Assembly: GCF_000247695.1 (NCBI RefSeq)
Contig: NW_004624743.1
Location: forward strand, 3,015,368 to 3,079,367
Direction of reading: 5' to 3'
DNA: 64,000 nt
Source of the DNA: Heterocephalus glaber
Taxonomy: Eukaryota > Chordata > Mammalia > Rodentia > Bathyergidae
In this document: piece after piece, positions 19,596 to 31,918 of the stretch
Layout of the letters: every line of letters starts with the position of its first letter
Numbering within the stretch: position 1 is the first letter of the stretch
Position numbers and translations under genes: made by a program
The notes under the pieces: model-generated
Told to the model about the DNA's origin: nothing
Databases searched by the model: none
The model's input: only the letters and a program-made list of their open reading frames with translations

Positions 19596-22500
19596 CAGAA
19601 GTACAACATTACACTGAACTCTGAGCATTGCATTTTAAGGGTGAACTAGCTTGACCAGAAGGTTTAAATGACAAGGAATATGGAATCTTCATCAGACATT
19701 GTTAAACAAATTGGGCAGATGTCTTCTAATTCGACTTCCCACCAGTATGGAGATATAGTGCCCAATATCCTGCCTGAGGATCTTTGCCTATAGTATGTTT
19801 AGTTATAAGAAGCCAATTTCTCTGTACTTTGGGCAACTCTCATTAAGTATTTTTGACTCTGCCTTCTCACTCTTTAATCTTCAATCATTAGTAACTTATT
19901 TCTCTGTATACTTTTTTTGATAAGCCATTATAGATTCCAAAGCCTAACATGACTTCTACAGGAGACATGAATAGATTCTCTCTTTCCTTTAGAAAAATCA
20001 ACCTCTGAAACAGAATCAATGCAATAAAGATATCCATCAAATGTTAAAGACTCTATGGTAGATAGACTGGAACTCCAAGAGGTTATAGATAATCAAGTTT
20101 TTTAGCTTTGTTTTTAAAAACTTATAGTTTTTTCTCTGCAAGCATGGGCTGATCTTTAAACATGGTTAAACAATTTATTTGATTTGGTAAAAGATTCTCC
20201 TTAACATTTCTCTGTCTAGTCAGTTTTACAACTTCACCAGGGTGGAGCTGGTGGTTTGGGAAGGAGTTTACTCCTGTTTCCAGGGATATTTAACCAATTA
20301 ACTATTTCCAGCCTGATGAAAGTAATAATTTATGGTTGAAATTGTCCCTAACTACTCCACTAAAGACCTACCACCAAAGGATGAAGATAAACTATCAAGG
20401 ATAATGGGCTTTTATATTATACCGTGTCCTCCATTAATTATTTAGGGTCTATTAAAAGAGAAGGGGGATTAAAAATGTAAGAGCAAGCTCTGCTGAATTA
20501 GCCCATAATGAGGGAGAGCAGTAAGTGAGAAACAGAAGCTCCAGGATTCAGTCTTTGAGCCAGCACTGATGCCTCTCAATGTCAATACCAGCCTTGTCTG
20601 CAAAATTTCACCCAAGAGTCAGGATCTGTTCAATTTGACTTCTGTGTCTCTGATGGTCAGTGATGTAGAAGACAACCCTGAGGCCTTGCAGTTCTCTCCC
20701 AGAAGGCAATTTGTCAGCCAACATTCTCCCATGTGCTTCCAACAGTTCAAGCTCTTCCAAACAGGGTTCTCTTCCATTGATCTCTAGCGACAACAGGAAA
20801 TACTTCCTTGGCTTCTAAAATAAAGGAGACTTGTATGTAGGAATTTGATGTCCCTTAATTTTTGCTAGCTCTGCATCACTGGGGACAAACTTCAAGGTTC
20901 CTGAAGATCTTCCCATGTGAGATGTCCCCGTTCAGGAATAGGGCTCTGGGCAATAAGGAGAAAAGAAAGGAAGAGAGGGAAGAAATCGCAGGGAGATAGG
21001 TTCTCCCACTTCGGGGTGGGGCGCTGACAGGCAGCAGCTGAGGGAAGGCTATGGTTATTGCCCTGTTAACAAGTTCTTCTTATAAATCCATCATCTGAGG
21101 GAGTCCTGAAGCAAGATGTGGGAATTGAGGAGAAGGAAAACAGGAAGTGCACACCAACAATAAAAAGTAAGCCTTTTAATGAAAAACATAACACCCAAAC
21201 CTTCAGCAAAGGGAGATGGAAACACTTAGCTGTGAGGTGAGTTAGTCATGGCTCACTCAGCGCCTTAGCTCAGTGTCTCTTTCCTCTTTTCAAAGGGAGG
21301 GTTAAGGAGAATATGCAGAGGATGAAAAATTGCAACGAGAAATATGTGATACCAGGTAAGGCATATGTCACAGCATTGCTCAGAATTAATAACCTCGCTC
21401 CTACACTGCTAAAGCTAATTAGCCTGGCTTGTGTGAATCAATGAAAAGCAAGAGGACCATGCAGCGAAGCAGCTGCCAAAGGGTTCTGGACTGAGAACAC
21501 AGACCCGGAATGAGACCATTAGCAGCCACACAGCAGGCGTGCACAGGCAGACTTCGAGGAGAGGCTCAGAGTGGGTCGTTCTCAGGTCTTCACTGGGCAC
21601 TTCTGCTTAGGGCTGTCCGCAGTACTTTATAAAGGTCGAAACTACATAGAGGCAAAATATTAAGCAGCTAAAGGAAGCCATTTGTCCCCCATGCATGCAC
21701 AGTTGTATAAAAATAGTGCATGAATTAGATACAAGCTTAGAGGAATCTAGAAATGGTGTGAGCTTTTCAGGTTTGGAACTGCACTTCAGCGAGTCTGAAG
21801 GAAATCATTCAGAAACTAGAGACTGCTCCCTTCTTTCTTTCCATCTGCCTGAATCAGGGGCTGCTGTGCACCGGGGTATGCCGATCTTTGCGGAGAGGCT
21901 CTCGGATACAGGGTGAAAGAAATGACTTCTTCATGCTGAAAACCACTGTTATAAAAAATGACACTAAGAAAACAAGTTACGTTTAAGCTCGGGCTTCAAA
22001 ACCCATTCAATATTAACATGATTACAGCATAGTTTAAGCTTTGTCTGAACCTTGGATAACAACGTTGAAGAGCCTTAATTTCAGGGTCCCTACTCCATTT
22101 ATCTCTCAAGTTTAAAGAAAAGTGATAAAATTCTCCCCATATTGCAAGTAGCACAGTGACAGAGGAAATGAGTCATCACGATAATTTATGATCTTTCTCC
22201 TAACTTGCAACACATGAACATAATAATCCTTTGTTATTCAGTCAGTTCAGTGAGCAAACACCAGGACTGTGATGAAACATAATTAAAATATGATTTCTGT
22301 AGATTAAAATTTCTGCTTTACATCCCCAAATGGTTTTACCTCATTATTACATTCTCAGTGCTATTTACTGTCTTTTACTTTTATAGCATATGATCACACC
22401 AAGCTAGTCTTAGCAAGAAATGATTTTTTAAATGAATAAAATAATGTAATTGCCTTCTAGGAGTTCATAAAATTTCAGAAAAAAAGGAAGCCCAACATTG

Positions 22501-24084
22501 TTGAAATACTCAACAAAATATCTAAAAGTTACCTTCCAATCAAGAGGTCTGCTTTGTTTAAAACATGAAGCTTTTAGATCAATGGGGGAAAACATGTAAT
22601 GAGATATGATTTTTTAAAATCTGCTTTTTTTTTGAGAATCCTTCAATAAGGAACCAAAAATACATTCTTCAACTTATTTTCAGAAGAAAAAATCTGAAAG
22701 ATCTAAGAAATAAGCAGTGCATCGTTTTTTCTTTTTAAGTCATGTTTTCCATTGGTTTGTAAAGCTGTCCTTCTCAAACGTATTTTTAGGTATAGTACAT
22801 ACTCCCCTAAGTGTCCCCTGCCCTGCAATGTGATTTGGCTCGGTCGGGTGTCGGGGCACCTTCAGTCTCAGAGCAAAGGTGGCCTTCATCCTGCCTTCTC
22901 ACAAGGAACTCACTGTGGCTACACTGATTCTCGACACCTTGGTAAATTGGTCAAGGCCTCGCCCTCTGTCTGTGACCTTATTTATCATGTAGATGCAGTC
23001 CATGGACAGTTCCAGACACCACCTGGGAAAGAGAGGCTCTAAATTAACTTGTCAACTTCCCCTAGCAGCAGCAGGAGTCTCCATTCCGTGTAAGAGGATT
23101 TGCTGATTCATACGCTGGCTTCTAGCCATGAAGAACACTTACTGGACCGTGTTAGGCCAGCGCTGTCAGTCCTGGCTCTGCTAGGCCACCTCTCTGTCCT
23201 CTTAGAGACTCCAGACCACAGGTCTACACAACAGCAGATGTGTGTACACACCACACACACCCAGCGTGTTACATAGGTGAGTTCTCAATCACCTACTGGA
23301 ATGCTAAGTGCACTTTTCTAAAGATTGGGTTAAGTATTTAACAAATGATGCAAAGCCCTGAAGACTTTGAGTATTTTCTTCTATTTCTAAATGATGGGCT
23401 CTAATTTTTAGTTTAGAAAATATGGTAGCAAAATATCTACAGGGATGCTCCTGACTCACCACCACTAGGACAGATACCTTTTGCAGTGTCATAGTGTATC
23501 ATTTGGGAATACTGTAATAAATGTATTTCTAAAATGGTTCACTAGATCTCGAGACAATGTCTATTGCAATGGATCAGAATCCACTTAGGGACACTCCAAG
23601 GAATAATTGCGGACAAAATGTAGTATGTGTTTCCAAAAATGATGTGTCACACAATTGCACAAATTGTGAGATGTACAAAAATCCCATACAGACTGAATTT
23701 AAAATAAGTCAATAAATTCTCAATGCTGCACCTCTACTTCTCTATGTCTTGAGTGTTTATAATACCTTTTCTAGTAAAGTTTTTTTCAAAATAGGATTCT
23801 TCTAAGGCACTAAAGTTGTACTCCCATTTCCACTTCCCCTGTTGTAGACTTCAGTTTAGGAAGATTTCTACTACATACTGATTAAGTAGCATTCAGGTAA
23901 AAGAGAAGAATTATTAATTAGCCAGGGTTTTTAATAATCATAAAAACACCTAGACCTGATAAACCAGGTCCTACGCTCAGTGCTCCATGAGTCAATTTAA
24001 CAAATAGTCAGTGATCATTTCCTTACTTTAAGGTGAGGTAGGGTGGAGGAAGCAGAGTATTTTTTCTTAGTTAACTATGAGTTA
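19596..24084. other. Long unique non-coding stretch
   Basis: No gene or clear mobile element over about 4.5 kb. The sequence at 21950-22500 is AT-rich, free of recognisable repeats and of simple-sequence decay, the sort of stretch in which conserved non-coding elements are found, but conservation cannot be judged from one genome. Short ORFs are unsupported. Confidence 0.4.
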
Positions 24085-24245
24085 TCCATTTCACATAGCA
24101 TCTTACGTCTGTTTCATTGCAAACACTGTTCTTATCCCTATGATACCAAGGAGAGGGCACAGAGCCTCAGAGAAATTCATACATAGCCTGAGGTTACACA
24201 GCTAGTAGCAGAGATGGAATTAGAATTTGAGTTGGCTGCAAAACC
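24085..24245 (-). mobile_element. MIR SINE, diverged
   Basis: Inverted MIR landmarks appear in order on the plus strand: 'gagcctcagagaaattcat', then 'gaggttacacagctagtagc', 'agagatggaattagaatttg' and 'caaaacccaggctc'. The 'acacagctagta' segment is one of the most conserved MIR signatures. Confidence 0.75.
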
Positions 24246-25269
24246 CAGGCTCTTTTGAAAACTTAAGCTGCTTCCTTATTATCTGGGTTGCTATTGATTG
24301 CAAAAATGAAGAATGGAAAATCAAAAACTTAAAACCAAGAAAAGGCAGGGGCAATGTCCTGTGTGTTCCACATTTATTTCATTGCTTCCTGGCAGCTCAA
24401 ATAACCATAGGATCCCTGGTGATCCTAAGCACTGGAAGACGAATATGAAAAGCTCTTGGGCTGAAGACCTAGCTGATCGACTAATCAGTCCAACATGTTG
24501 TTGCTGCAGCCTTTGCTTCCCTCTGTGCCTGGGAACATGAGATACAAAAGAGAAAGGGCAGTCCCATTCCTCTTATTGGAGGAGAAACATGAAAGAGGAG
24601 GGTAAACAATAACACATATGAACATTCATTTGCAATTACTTCTCTTCCAGCTCAGCACAAAGCCATGGGTTATATGATAAAGTAGCTCTGTGGGCACTTC
24701 AAGGCATAACAACTTCCTCTCTTTTCATAGATCAGAGTCATAGAGAAATTCTCTCAAGTTGTACATCTGTATATGTCTCTGCAATTAGCCTTTTGGTGAC
24801 AGCCAGGTTTTTTCCCTTTTTTTTTTTTTTTTTCTTTTTTTGCCTTTAAATGATCTTCAAATACTTTTCTCTGAAATCCCACACTTGTGGTTTGCTAAAT
24901 GATCCACAGATCTTTTCCTTATTTTTCCTTCTCTTTGACTGCAGTACTAAATTTACCAGTTGGGAATCTTTGTTAAAATAACATGTAGATTAGGTATCTG
25001 TGATTAAAGTGAATTGGCTTATATCCAGATGAGCCCCCAAAGCCCAATTTATAAATGATCTCTCTGAGTTGTGGAACTGACCTACCATTCAACTTATTTC
25101 TGGCCACTATTGATAGCATTGTTTTTAATCGAAAAAAAGATGTGCTCCCAGTTCTATATTGATTAAATTACTCAACAAATAAGTAACGAATGCTTACTCA
25201 AAGCCAGATAGCGTGTAAAATGGTGAGTAAAATCTATGACTCCTGGGACATTTGGCCTAGTAGTCGATC
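24246..25269. other. Unique stretch with a poly-T run
   Basis: A T-rich run lies at 24808-24841, interrupted by a few C. No SINE or LINE body is attached on either side that I can recognise. The rest is unremarkable, moderately AT-rich sequence. Confidence 0.4.
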
Positions 25270-25312
25270 AAACACACACACACATACACACACACACATG
25301 CACACACATGTG
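25270..25312. repeat. Imperfect (CA)n microsatellite
   Basis: About 20 CA-type units with interruptions (CATA, CATG). The interruptions suggest an older array less prone to slippage than the pure array at 743-783. Confidence 0.93.
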
Positions 25313-25662
25313 ATGTATGCTACTGATGAATCCCCAGGGACACATATGATACCCAAGTAGAAGCCAGGTGAAGGTAATGCCAAGGAGAACCAAGAGGGCA
25401 CAGACAGAAAGAGTATGTACTAAAGGTGGTGTACAAGAGAACACAGGCAACTGAAAGCACCCTAAAAAGTCGAGCAAACTGGGAATCCGTAAGAAAGAAG
25501 GTTAGTGACAGCATGAAGAGGGCAAGTATGCATGGCTTAGGGTGCCCAGGGTTTAGAAACTACATGAGGGGTGTATGCTTTATTCCTTAAACTTGCCCTT
25601 GGTTCTAGGGAAGATGAAAGAGTTAAAGCAAGTCAGTAGCATGGCCCTACATTCCTTTAGGG
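25313..25662. other. Unique non-coding stretch
   Basis: No recognisable gene, repeat or regulatory structure. Confidence 0.35.
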
Positions 25663-25844
25663 TACGGTTCTCAAACTAGGAAGTGTATATAAAAGTCACC
25701 TAGAGAGACTTTGAAAATCATGGTTTCTTAGTCACTGTTCCCAGAGAGCACAGAGAACAGGCCTATAGCTGGGCCACTGAATGACCCTTTCTAGTGAGTT
25801 GTGCTGATGCTACCTATCTGGGAGTCATGCCTTGAACAACACTG
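25663..25844 (+). mobile_element. MER5A-like hAT-Charlie MITE
   Basis: The element starts 'acggttctcaaacta', passes through 'aaaagtcacctagagagac', a degenerate 'tgggccactgaatgac' and 'gttgtgctgatgctacc', and ends 'ttgaacaacactg'. This order matches MER5A: 'cagtggttctcaaac' terminus, 'atcacctggag', 'gatgctgatgctg' and 'tttgagaaccactg'. At about 180 bp it is near the family's usual full length of roughly 190 bp. These non-autonomous elements were mobilised by Charlie transposases early in placental evolution. Confidence 0.7.
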
Positions 25845-25916
25845 CGTTTCCAATCTCTGAGACTCTGAGAGGGTGCTGGAAAGGAGCAAAACTGGGAAGA
25901 AAGAGCAGTTAAGAAA

Positions 25917-26425
25917 TTCACTCATTCATTCATTCATTTATTCAACACACACTTATTTCGAAATAGAATATGCCAAACGCCAGTGTAAACAATGGTGATA
26001 TAGAAGTGAACAAAATAAAATCTCTCTTCTCATAGAACTTACATTCTAATCAAGAGGACAAATGATTATATTAATTTGTGATAAGGGCTATGAAGAATAT
26101 TATAGCAGGATAAAGGGGATACAGAATGATGTGGGTGGGGTGGTGCTAGTTTAAACACCAAAGTAAAAAAAGGTGTCCCTGAAAGATGCGACGTTTCTGT
26201 GGAGTCGGAAGGAGGAGGCTGGCGCTGGAGCCATGGAGGGAGCAGCGTCTGGGGGAGAGGACCAGCGTGCGCAGGGCTCCTCAGCTGGAGAGGAGCGGGC
26301 GCTTGTCTGGGGGGTAGCAAGAATGTCAACAAGGGTCAGAGAAGGAGACAGGAATTTGAGGTATGAGCCAGGTATGGGAGGGAAGAGACTATAGCACAGA
26401 TTTTAGATTTTATTTTGAGTGAGGT
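25917..26425 (+). mobile_element. Ancient mammalian repeat (L2/MIR-like order)
   Basis: A (CATT)n-like start (25919-25945) leads into 'gaagtgaacaaaataaaatc', 'tctcatagaacttacattc', 'ataagggctatgaagaat', then a GC-richer 'gagccatggagggagcag' part. This succession is familiar from a widespread old mammalian repeat with the phrases 'agtgaacaaaacagac', 'atggagcttacattct', 'gtgctatgaagaaa' and 'gtgagccatgtgga'. I am sure of the resemblance but not of the family name. The CpG-bearing part at 26180-26310 is therefore repeat-derived and not a promoter. Confidence 0.55.
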
Positions 26426-26429
26426 CCGT

Positions 26430-26610
26430 GTGAACGAAGAAGGGTGGATCCCGGACAGTGCCGCTGACAGATTAGACTCTGGTCGGACTGAAGTTTCTCC
26501 ACCTAAACTGTCCCTCTGGGCAAGCCACGGTGGCTTCTCTGGTTCTTGGTTTGCTCACCTGTTAATAAGGGTAGCAGTACCTAGGTTACATACAATGTGG
26601 CACAAGTAAC
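26430..26610 (+). mobile_element. Possible MIR SINE, diverged
   Basis: The segment 'ctctgggcaagccacggtgg', the following 'ggtttgctcacctgttaataag' and 'gtagcagtacctaggttac' reproduce the order of MIR 3' landmarks ('gggcaagttacttaac', 'tcctcatctgtaaaatg', 'agtacctacctc'). It is strongly diverged. Confidence 0.45.
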
Positions 26611-29600
26611 AAAAACCATAAGCTAGCAAAATTCCTAGTTCACTGTAAGGCTGCTCATATTTCAGCTATTTTTTGTTATATTTGTGCTTTGATTAACAAA
26701 GAACCTGAAAAATTGATGAGAAAAGTGAATAGGAACCTGAGTGGAAAATTTGTGAGAAGTGACTTATAGTGGAGGTAGTTGGTTACTGGATGAATGAGGA
26801 CATGTATAATATCAAAGCACTGAAAATATACATAGAAAACATTTCATATTTATAGACTTTGAATAATATAATAAATGAATATTGATTTAGAGGGAAATAG
26901 GCACTTAATATTTTAAGTAAAAATTTTAAGAAAAAAAGTTATTACACAATTAAGGACTATTTACAGCTGAAATTTTGATTGGTTTTAGAGCAAATATAAC
27001 AAATCACTTCTAGTTCCAATATGCAGAGAGAATGATCAAAATTTTGGTGTAAGTCCCTTAAATTTTTATGAAAAAAATTAACATACATAAATTGCATGGT
27101 TTTTAAAACATGGTAATATTTAATTGTAGCATAATTACTAATTCAGTGATAATGATTCTGTAACAATCTGGTTACTTGTTATTATATTCAGTCTTTTGCT
27201 CATAATATCCATTGTTCATATCTGGTTGCTTTCTTCTTTTGTTTATTCCTTCTAAGTTAGAACTTCCTAACTTACAATTATGAGACATTAAGAACGGCAC
27301 TGTTTGGTGACTTTGTCAGGCAATTTCAGATATTTAAAAAGAACATGGGTGCGGAAAGTGTGGAACCAAAAGGACTCAGGGGACATGGACTATGAAAGTG
27401 ATGGGGGCTGAACTTATGACAAGAAGGGGACCAGTATTACTGAGGGGGAAATGGATGGTCCCAGGACACACAGTAGAAGGTATTATTAGATAACTGAGCT
27501 CCTTGATCACAACAAGAGGGAGAAGATCCTAGAACGATATGATTATTCCTCCTTAAGTGACCACATTCCATTCTTGTGACCAGGTCTTTGAATTGGTAGC
27601 TAAATGAGGAATTGTACACAGTGTGTACATTACAGTATTCAGAACAAAGAAATGGTCAAGGAAAACTCCAACTTGATGACTTTGCTTTTATTTGCATAAC
27701 TCTTACATGCAGTACCGTGAAGTATAACAGAACATGAAACTACAGTGCTGTACTGTACAGTGCAATCGGCCAAAATTACAGCACTAAACAGTAGCAGCCA
27801 CCACAAGGCCACACTGCCACCTGTGTTCCTGCATTGTAAGTCCAAATGAAATGCAGGGTGTGAGTCTGAGTGGCAGGTAGTAGGTCTGAACAGTGCACCT
27901 TGGGCATAAGTCAGAACAGTCATTAAACAGGTAGGTCATTAAATGAGGAACATCTGTGGGGACTCTTAACAGTGAGAAGCAAGTAGATACAAGAACAGGA
28001 AAGACGTTTAGAGGAGCCGTGGAGATAGTCCACAGAACATGGCATCTCTCATAGCAAGACGAATGGGCAGGCAAAGGGATAGCAATCTATATCATAAAAA
28101 CAAGACAAGGAGAGTAGAAGCATTAGTAGGTCCAAAGGAAACTCTCCAATAAAAGGGTAGGGCCCCTTTTCCAGTTTTAGGAACAGAACCTGTGTTTGGA
28201 CCAGAGCTCACCAACTATAAGAGAAGCCATATCTTCAAAAGGAAGGACCTGCAACATCATGGTAAACTTACAAAGTAATAATTCCCCCAATCTTTCCCAA
28301 ATGAGGCCATTTGCTCATGTAAATATATTCTAGGAATAGGAGGATACTCAGATATTTTGAAGTCCAAGTAGATGTCAAGACCAAGAGACCTAAAGAATCA
28401 ATGTGTTGGCAGTCAGTTGAGGATTCTTTTGATCAATTGAGGTAGAAACCATTAATTTGCACAGTGTAGCTCTACTGTCAGCTCTGATGCCAAGAGAAGC
28501 TGCCAGGTAACTCTGGATGCTGTCGATTGGCATAGCCAGGTGCCCCAGGGTGTCCGACACAACTCTTCGTCACATGCCAGATGTCCTCTGTCAGCTCTGC
28601 TGGTTGCTTCTCTCTGTCACTCATCTTTGCTGGCTAGTGTCCTCTGGATCTCTTTGGGGCTTACAGCCTCTCATGTTTCTTGGTCTTTCTTTTAAAGAAA
28701 CCACTCAGTCCCCACTACTCAGGATAAGACTCTGAGAAGTTTTATAATACCGTCTGAGCTCACATTACCCAAGAAGTAAATTATGAGCAGGTTTACAAGA
28801 CCACCACAGCGAGTCTTTCTTTCAACAAGACCTGGGCAGAGCACAGGGGATCAGTACACTGGAGGGGGCTCTTCTGGACTAACCAGAGAAGTACGAAGGG
28901 AAGGCTGCTTATATAGCCGCTGCCAGCATGAGAGATGGGTTGGAGTGCAGGCCTGTGATAGCTCAAGTGGGTTTACTTTACAGAAAGAATGTTTACTTTT
29001 TTCAAAATTTATTATTAGGGAATATTTGTCCATAATTTTTATTTAAACCATAGTTTATTATTTATATTAAAACTCTTTGTGGGCACAAAGTGCTTTCCAG
29101 AATCTGACTCTTAGCAGTCAGCATAAACTGTTACTACTTTTTGCTAAAAATGTTCTCGTCTGTATCTTTCTAATAGATAAGAAATTATGAGGATGTAGAA
29201 AGTGGTTTAGAAAGAAACTTGATATTTGACATAAGGTAAAAACATGCCCCCCCACCCCGGCTAGTTTCTGCACACATAGTTGACTCTCTGATATAAGCAG
29301 TTATCCTTTACAAAATGACCAGATAGGAAAGCAGTCCTCCAGGGCAAACGAACATTTAGTGAACTCCAAGGGTCTGGGCTTTCTGCATAGCACAAAACTA
29401 GCTTGAGTCTTTGATCATGTTAGAAAAGATCAGCTAACCCAAATCTCTTAGATCACCCCTTCAGACTCACACAAAGGGTCTCCTTGATGGAAATTCCATT
29501 CCAATTCTAAATGGAATGCAAAATAAAAATGAACATATAGCATGAGCTCATAAACAGTTGATAAAATGTGAAAACATGTGCAACCTTCTCATAATAAGAG

Positions 29601-29636
29601 AAATGAAAATTAAAACTATACCAGGACACCACTGTT
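26611..29636. other. Long unique non-coding stretch
   Basis: Positions 26640-27280 are AT-rich. Positions 27640-29000 have balanced composition and might include an unrecognised LTR, since the segment 28450-29000 has long mixed-composition blocks without simple decay, but I see no diagnostic motif. A short poly-C run lies at 29248-29259. No gene is supported. Confidence 0.35.
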
Positions 29637-30022
29637 GTCTTGGTCACTTTTTTTGTTGCTGAGCTAAAGTACCTGACACCCAAAGTTAAAGGAGGAAAGG
29701 TATATTTAGCTCATAATTTGTTGAGATTTCAGTCAATAATCACCTGGCTCCAAGACAGGGTGGCAGGGCAGAGGAGAAACTGTTCATGGTGGGCAGAAGG
29801 TAGCAAAGCAACAAAGGATGACCACAATTCTTTCTGTCCCTTATATTTTATGCAGGCTACTTAGGGCAGGTAGCACCTACACCCTTAATCCTAGTGCCCT
29901 TGATCATAGTATTGCCCCATGAATCAATTCCAGCATCACATACTCTAGATCTAGCTACCTCTGAAAAAGCCCCATCCATGACTGTATAGGGCTTTGGGGG
30001 ATGTCTAAACACAGCCATAACA
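29637..30022 (-). mobile_element. Solo LTR, ERVL-MaLR type
   Basis: Plus-strand landmarks of an inverted MaLR LTR: 'acctgacacccaaagttaaa', 'ggaaaggtatatttagctc', 'tggcagggcagaggag', 'cccatgaatcaattcc' and 'ctttgggggatgtctaaac', ending 'cataaca'. It lies 87 bases from a second LTR of the same orientation at 30110-30487, but the two differ too much to be the paired LTRs of one provirus. Confidence 0.65.
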
Positions 30023-30109
30023 TTGACTATTACATGGTTAAAAATTTAAAATATTCCTATAAATAATGTTTAAAGAACTATAGAGGAATAAGCACATTCA
30101 TATGTGCTC

Positions 30110-30487
30110 ATCAGCATTCCATTGCTATAAGAAATACCTGAGCTAAATCAACTTATAAAGAGGAAAGGATTATTTGGCTCATGGTTTTGGAGGTGCAGTC
30201 CTTTATTGCACAGATACATTGTTTTCAGGTCTCCAGTGTGTGTGGCTGGGGGTGGCCCAAATGTCAAGGGCAGAGTAAAACCTCTCCCATCATGGTTGAA
30301 AAGCGAAAGAGGAAGGGGGAGGGGCTGAGGTCTCTCTGTCTCCTTCAAGGGCACATTTCAAAGGACCCTATGACCTTCTCCCAGGCCCTATCTTTTAAAG
30401 GTTTTACCTCTTCCCAGTAACACCATCAGCTCTACTCGACACATGAGCCCTGTTTCTGGAGGGAACATGTCAGATCCCAACTATAGC
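30110..30487 (-). mobile_element. Solo LTR, ERVL-MaLR type
   Basis: It begins 'catcagcattccattgct' and continues 'aagaaatacctgagctaaat', 'aagaggaaaggattatttgg', 'tcatggttttggaggtg', 'gaccttctcccaggccct' and 'ggagggaacatgtcagatcc'. This order matches inverted MaLR LTRs ('gaaagaggtttaattgg', 'cacagttctggagg'). No retroviral coding sequence is attached. Confidence 0.65.
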
Positions 30488-31042
30488 CCCATTTATGCTT
30501 AATGGGGATATAAACTGGTTACAATGAGATCCAGGCTGACTATTTTTTGAAGGCTTTATTTTCCACAAAAATTTCAGGGGGTATTTTGGCCCTCTTACAT
30601 AGAATATTATTAAAGTCTCTTTTACAATTTTATTCTTTAGGCAAAATTTTCAAAGAGCATTCCTATTGCTTAGGCAGTATGGATTATCAGGATAATTATT
30701 CTAAAGTAAAATCTTAGACTCTAACTTAGAAATTTGTTAGACAAGCATGCTCAATATGATCTCCTTCCACTCTGCCCTCCAGAAACATTTCTTACTTTCT
30801 TCTTTTCATCTATATTCATCTCTAGATGTATTTATTTAATCATGATAGACCTCTGCATCCAGTCTACTAAAGTGATCAGATATCTTATCACTGAATTAAT
30901 GTGTGATTTATATATTGAGTCCCGCCCAAGAAATTCAGTAAATATTTTGCATAGCTTGCTACCATTGCAGATTTTTGAGTATTCACATAGAGATCCAAAT
31001 TTCTGGCCATTTTTAAATACTGGAAACTAAGTCCATATTTCC
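30488..31042. other. Unique AT-rich stretch
   Basis: No gene or clear repeat. The 98-codon plus-strand frame at 30734-31030 has no recognisable domain and is AT-codon random in character. Confidence 0.35.
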
Positions 31043-31189
31043 TTTTTTTATATATACAAGTTCTCCCTGTGTAGTTTAGGCTGGTCTCGAACTCACTATG
31101 TAGCTGTGGCTGGCCTTGAACTCACAGCAAATCTCCTGCCTCAGCCTCTCAAATTCTGGGACTACAGGTGTGTGCTATCATATCCAGCC
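31043..31189 (-). mobile_element. B1 SINE
   Basis: An inverted B1 with both copies of the internal duplication on the plus strand ('aggctggtctcgaactcac' and 'tggctggccttgaactcac'), followed by 'tctcctgcctcagcctctc', 'ctgggactacaggtgtg' and 'atccagcc'. The T-rich 5' side is the inverted A tail. Flanks 'ccatatttcc' (31033-31042) and 'cctatatttct' (from 31188) may be a degraded target-site duplication. Confidence 0.92.
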
Positions 31190-31694
31190 TATATTTCTAT
31201 TTAATATCAATATACTAGATTTGAGGAACTCTAGCCATTGGAGAAAGTCCCATGGAGTGAAGTGTAGGAAATGAGGAAGCTGGCTATACAGTTACCCAGT
31301 AATGATACAGTCCCTCCCCATTCAAGAAGGGGAGAGTGGATTGCTGGTGGTCTCCCCTGTACCATTAGATATATGCCTAAAGCAAAGACAAAAGGCAGTA
31401 ATATTCAATACATTTTAAAAAGTTGTTGTTAGTGCATATGAGTAATACACAACAATGACATTCTTTTTGGGATCTTGGTACATGCATATACCATATAATA
31501 TTCAGCATTTTAACAGAATTTTCTACTCATTAAAGGATGTCTTCCTAAGAATGAGGACTCAGCATTCATGCAGAAACTTGGTGGCAAAAGATGCTATTAA
31601 AATGTCCTACTCTTCTGTCTTGATGCCACCAGAGGACGGGTGTTTCTTGACGACTGTCAGTGTGTGGCACAACATCAGATCTTACTGTGGTGCA
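31190..31694. other. Unique non-coding stretch
   Basis: No recognisable gene or repeat. The 117-codon frame at 31455-31808 runs across into the adjacent MITE and is not a credible gene. Confidence 0.35.
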
Positions 31695-31918
31695 TGTGAG
31701 TTTTTCAATTTTGGCCCTGTAGATATTTGGAGCTGGGTTATTCTTTGCTGTAGCAACTGCCCTGAGCACTGCGGGTGCTCACCAGCATCCCTGCTTTCTG
31801 CCCACTAGGTTCCAGCAGCATCTCTCCACCTCTTCTTCCAGTGTGGCACCCAAACTGTCTCCAGGCAACACCAGATGTCCCCACAGAGACAGAATTGACA
31901 CTATCTGGGAACCACTGG
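31695..31918 (+). mobile_element. hAT-type MITE, diverged
   Basis: Successive phrases 'tttggccctgtagatatttg', 'ctgggttattctttgctgt', 'ccagcatccctgctttctg', 'cccactaggttccagcag', 'caaactgtctccaggcaac' and the terminal 'tatctgggaaccactgg' follow the order of a common non-autonomous hAT-Charlie-type element ending in 'ttgagaaccactg'. I cannot name the exact MER family. Confidence 0.6.

Noticed and set aside
25260..25320. Possible CRISPR-like regular repeat
   Set aside because: It is a plain CA microsatellite with no spacers, in a mammalian genome.
26180..26310. GC-rich block that could pass for a promoter or exon
   Set aside because: It lies within an ancient interspersed repeat whose internal order continues on both sides.
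31627..31645. Possible CTCF core motif (CCACCAGAGGAC)
   Set aside because: A key G is replaced by A, and the site is next to an old MITE. It is too weak to call.
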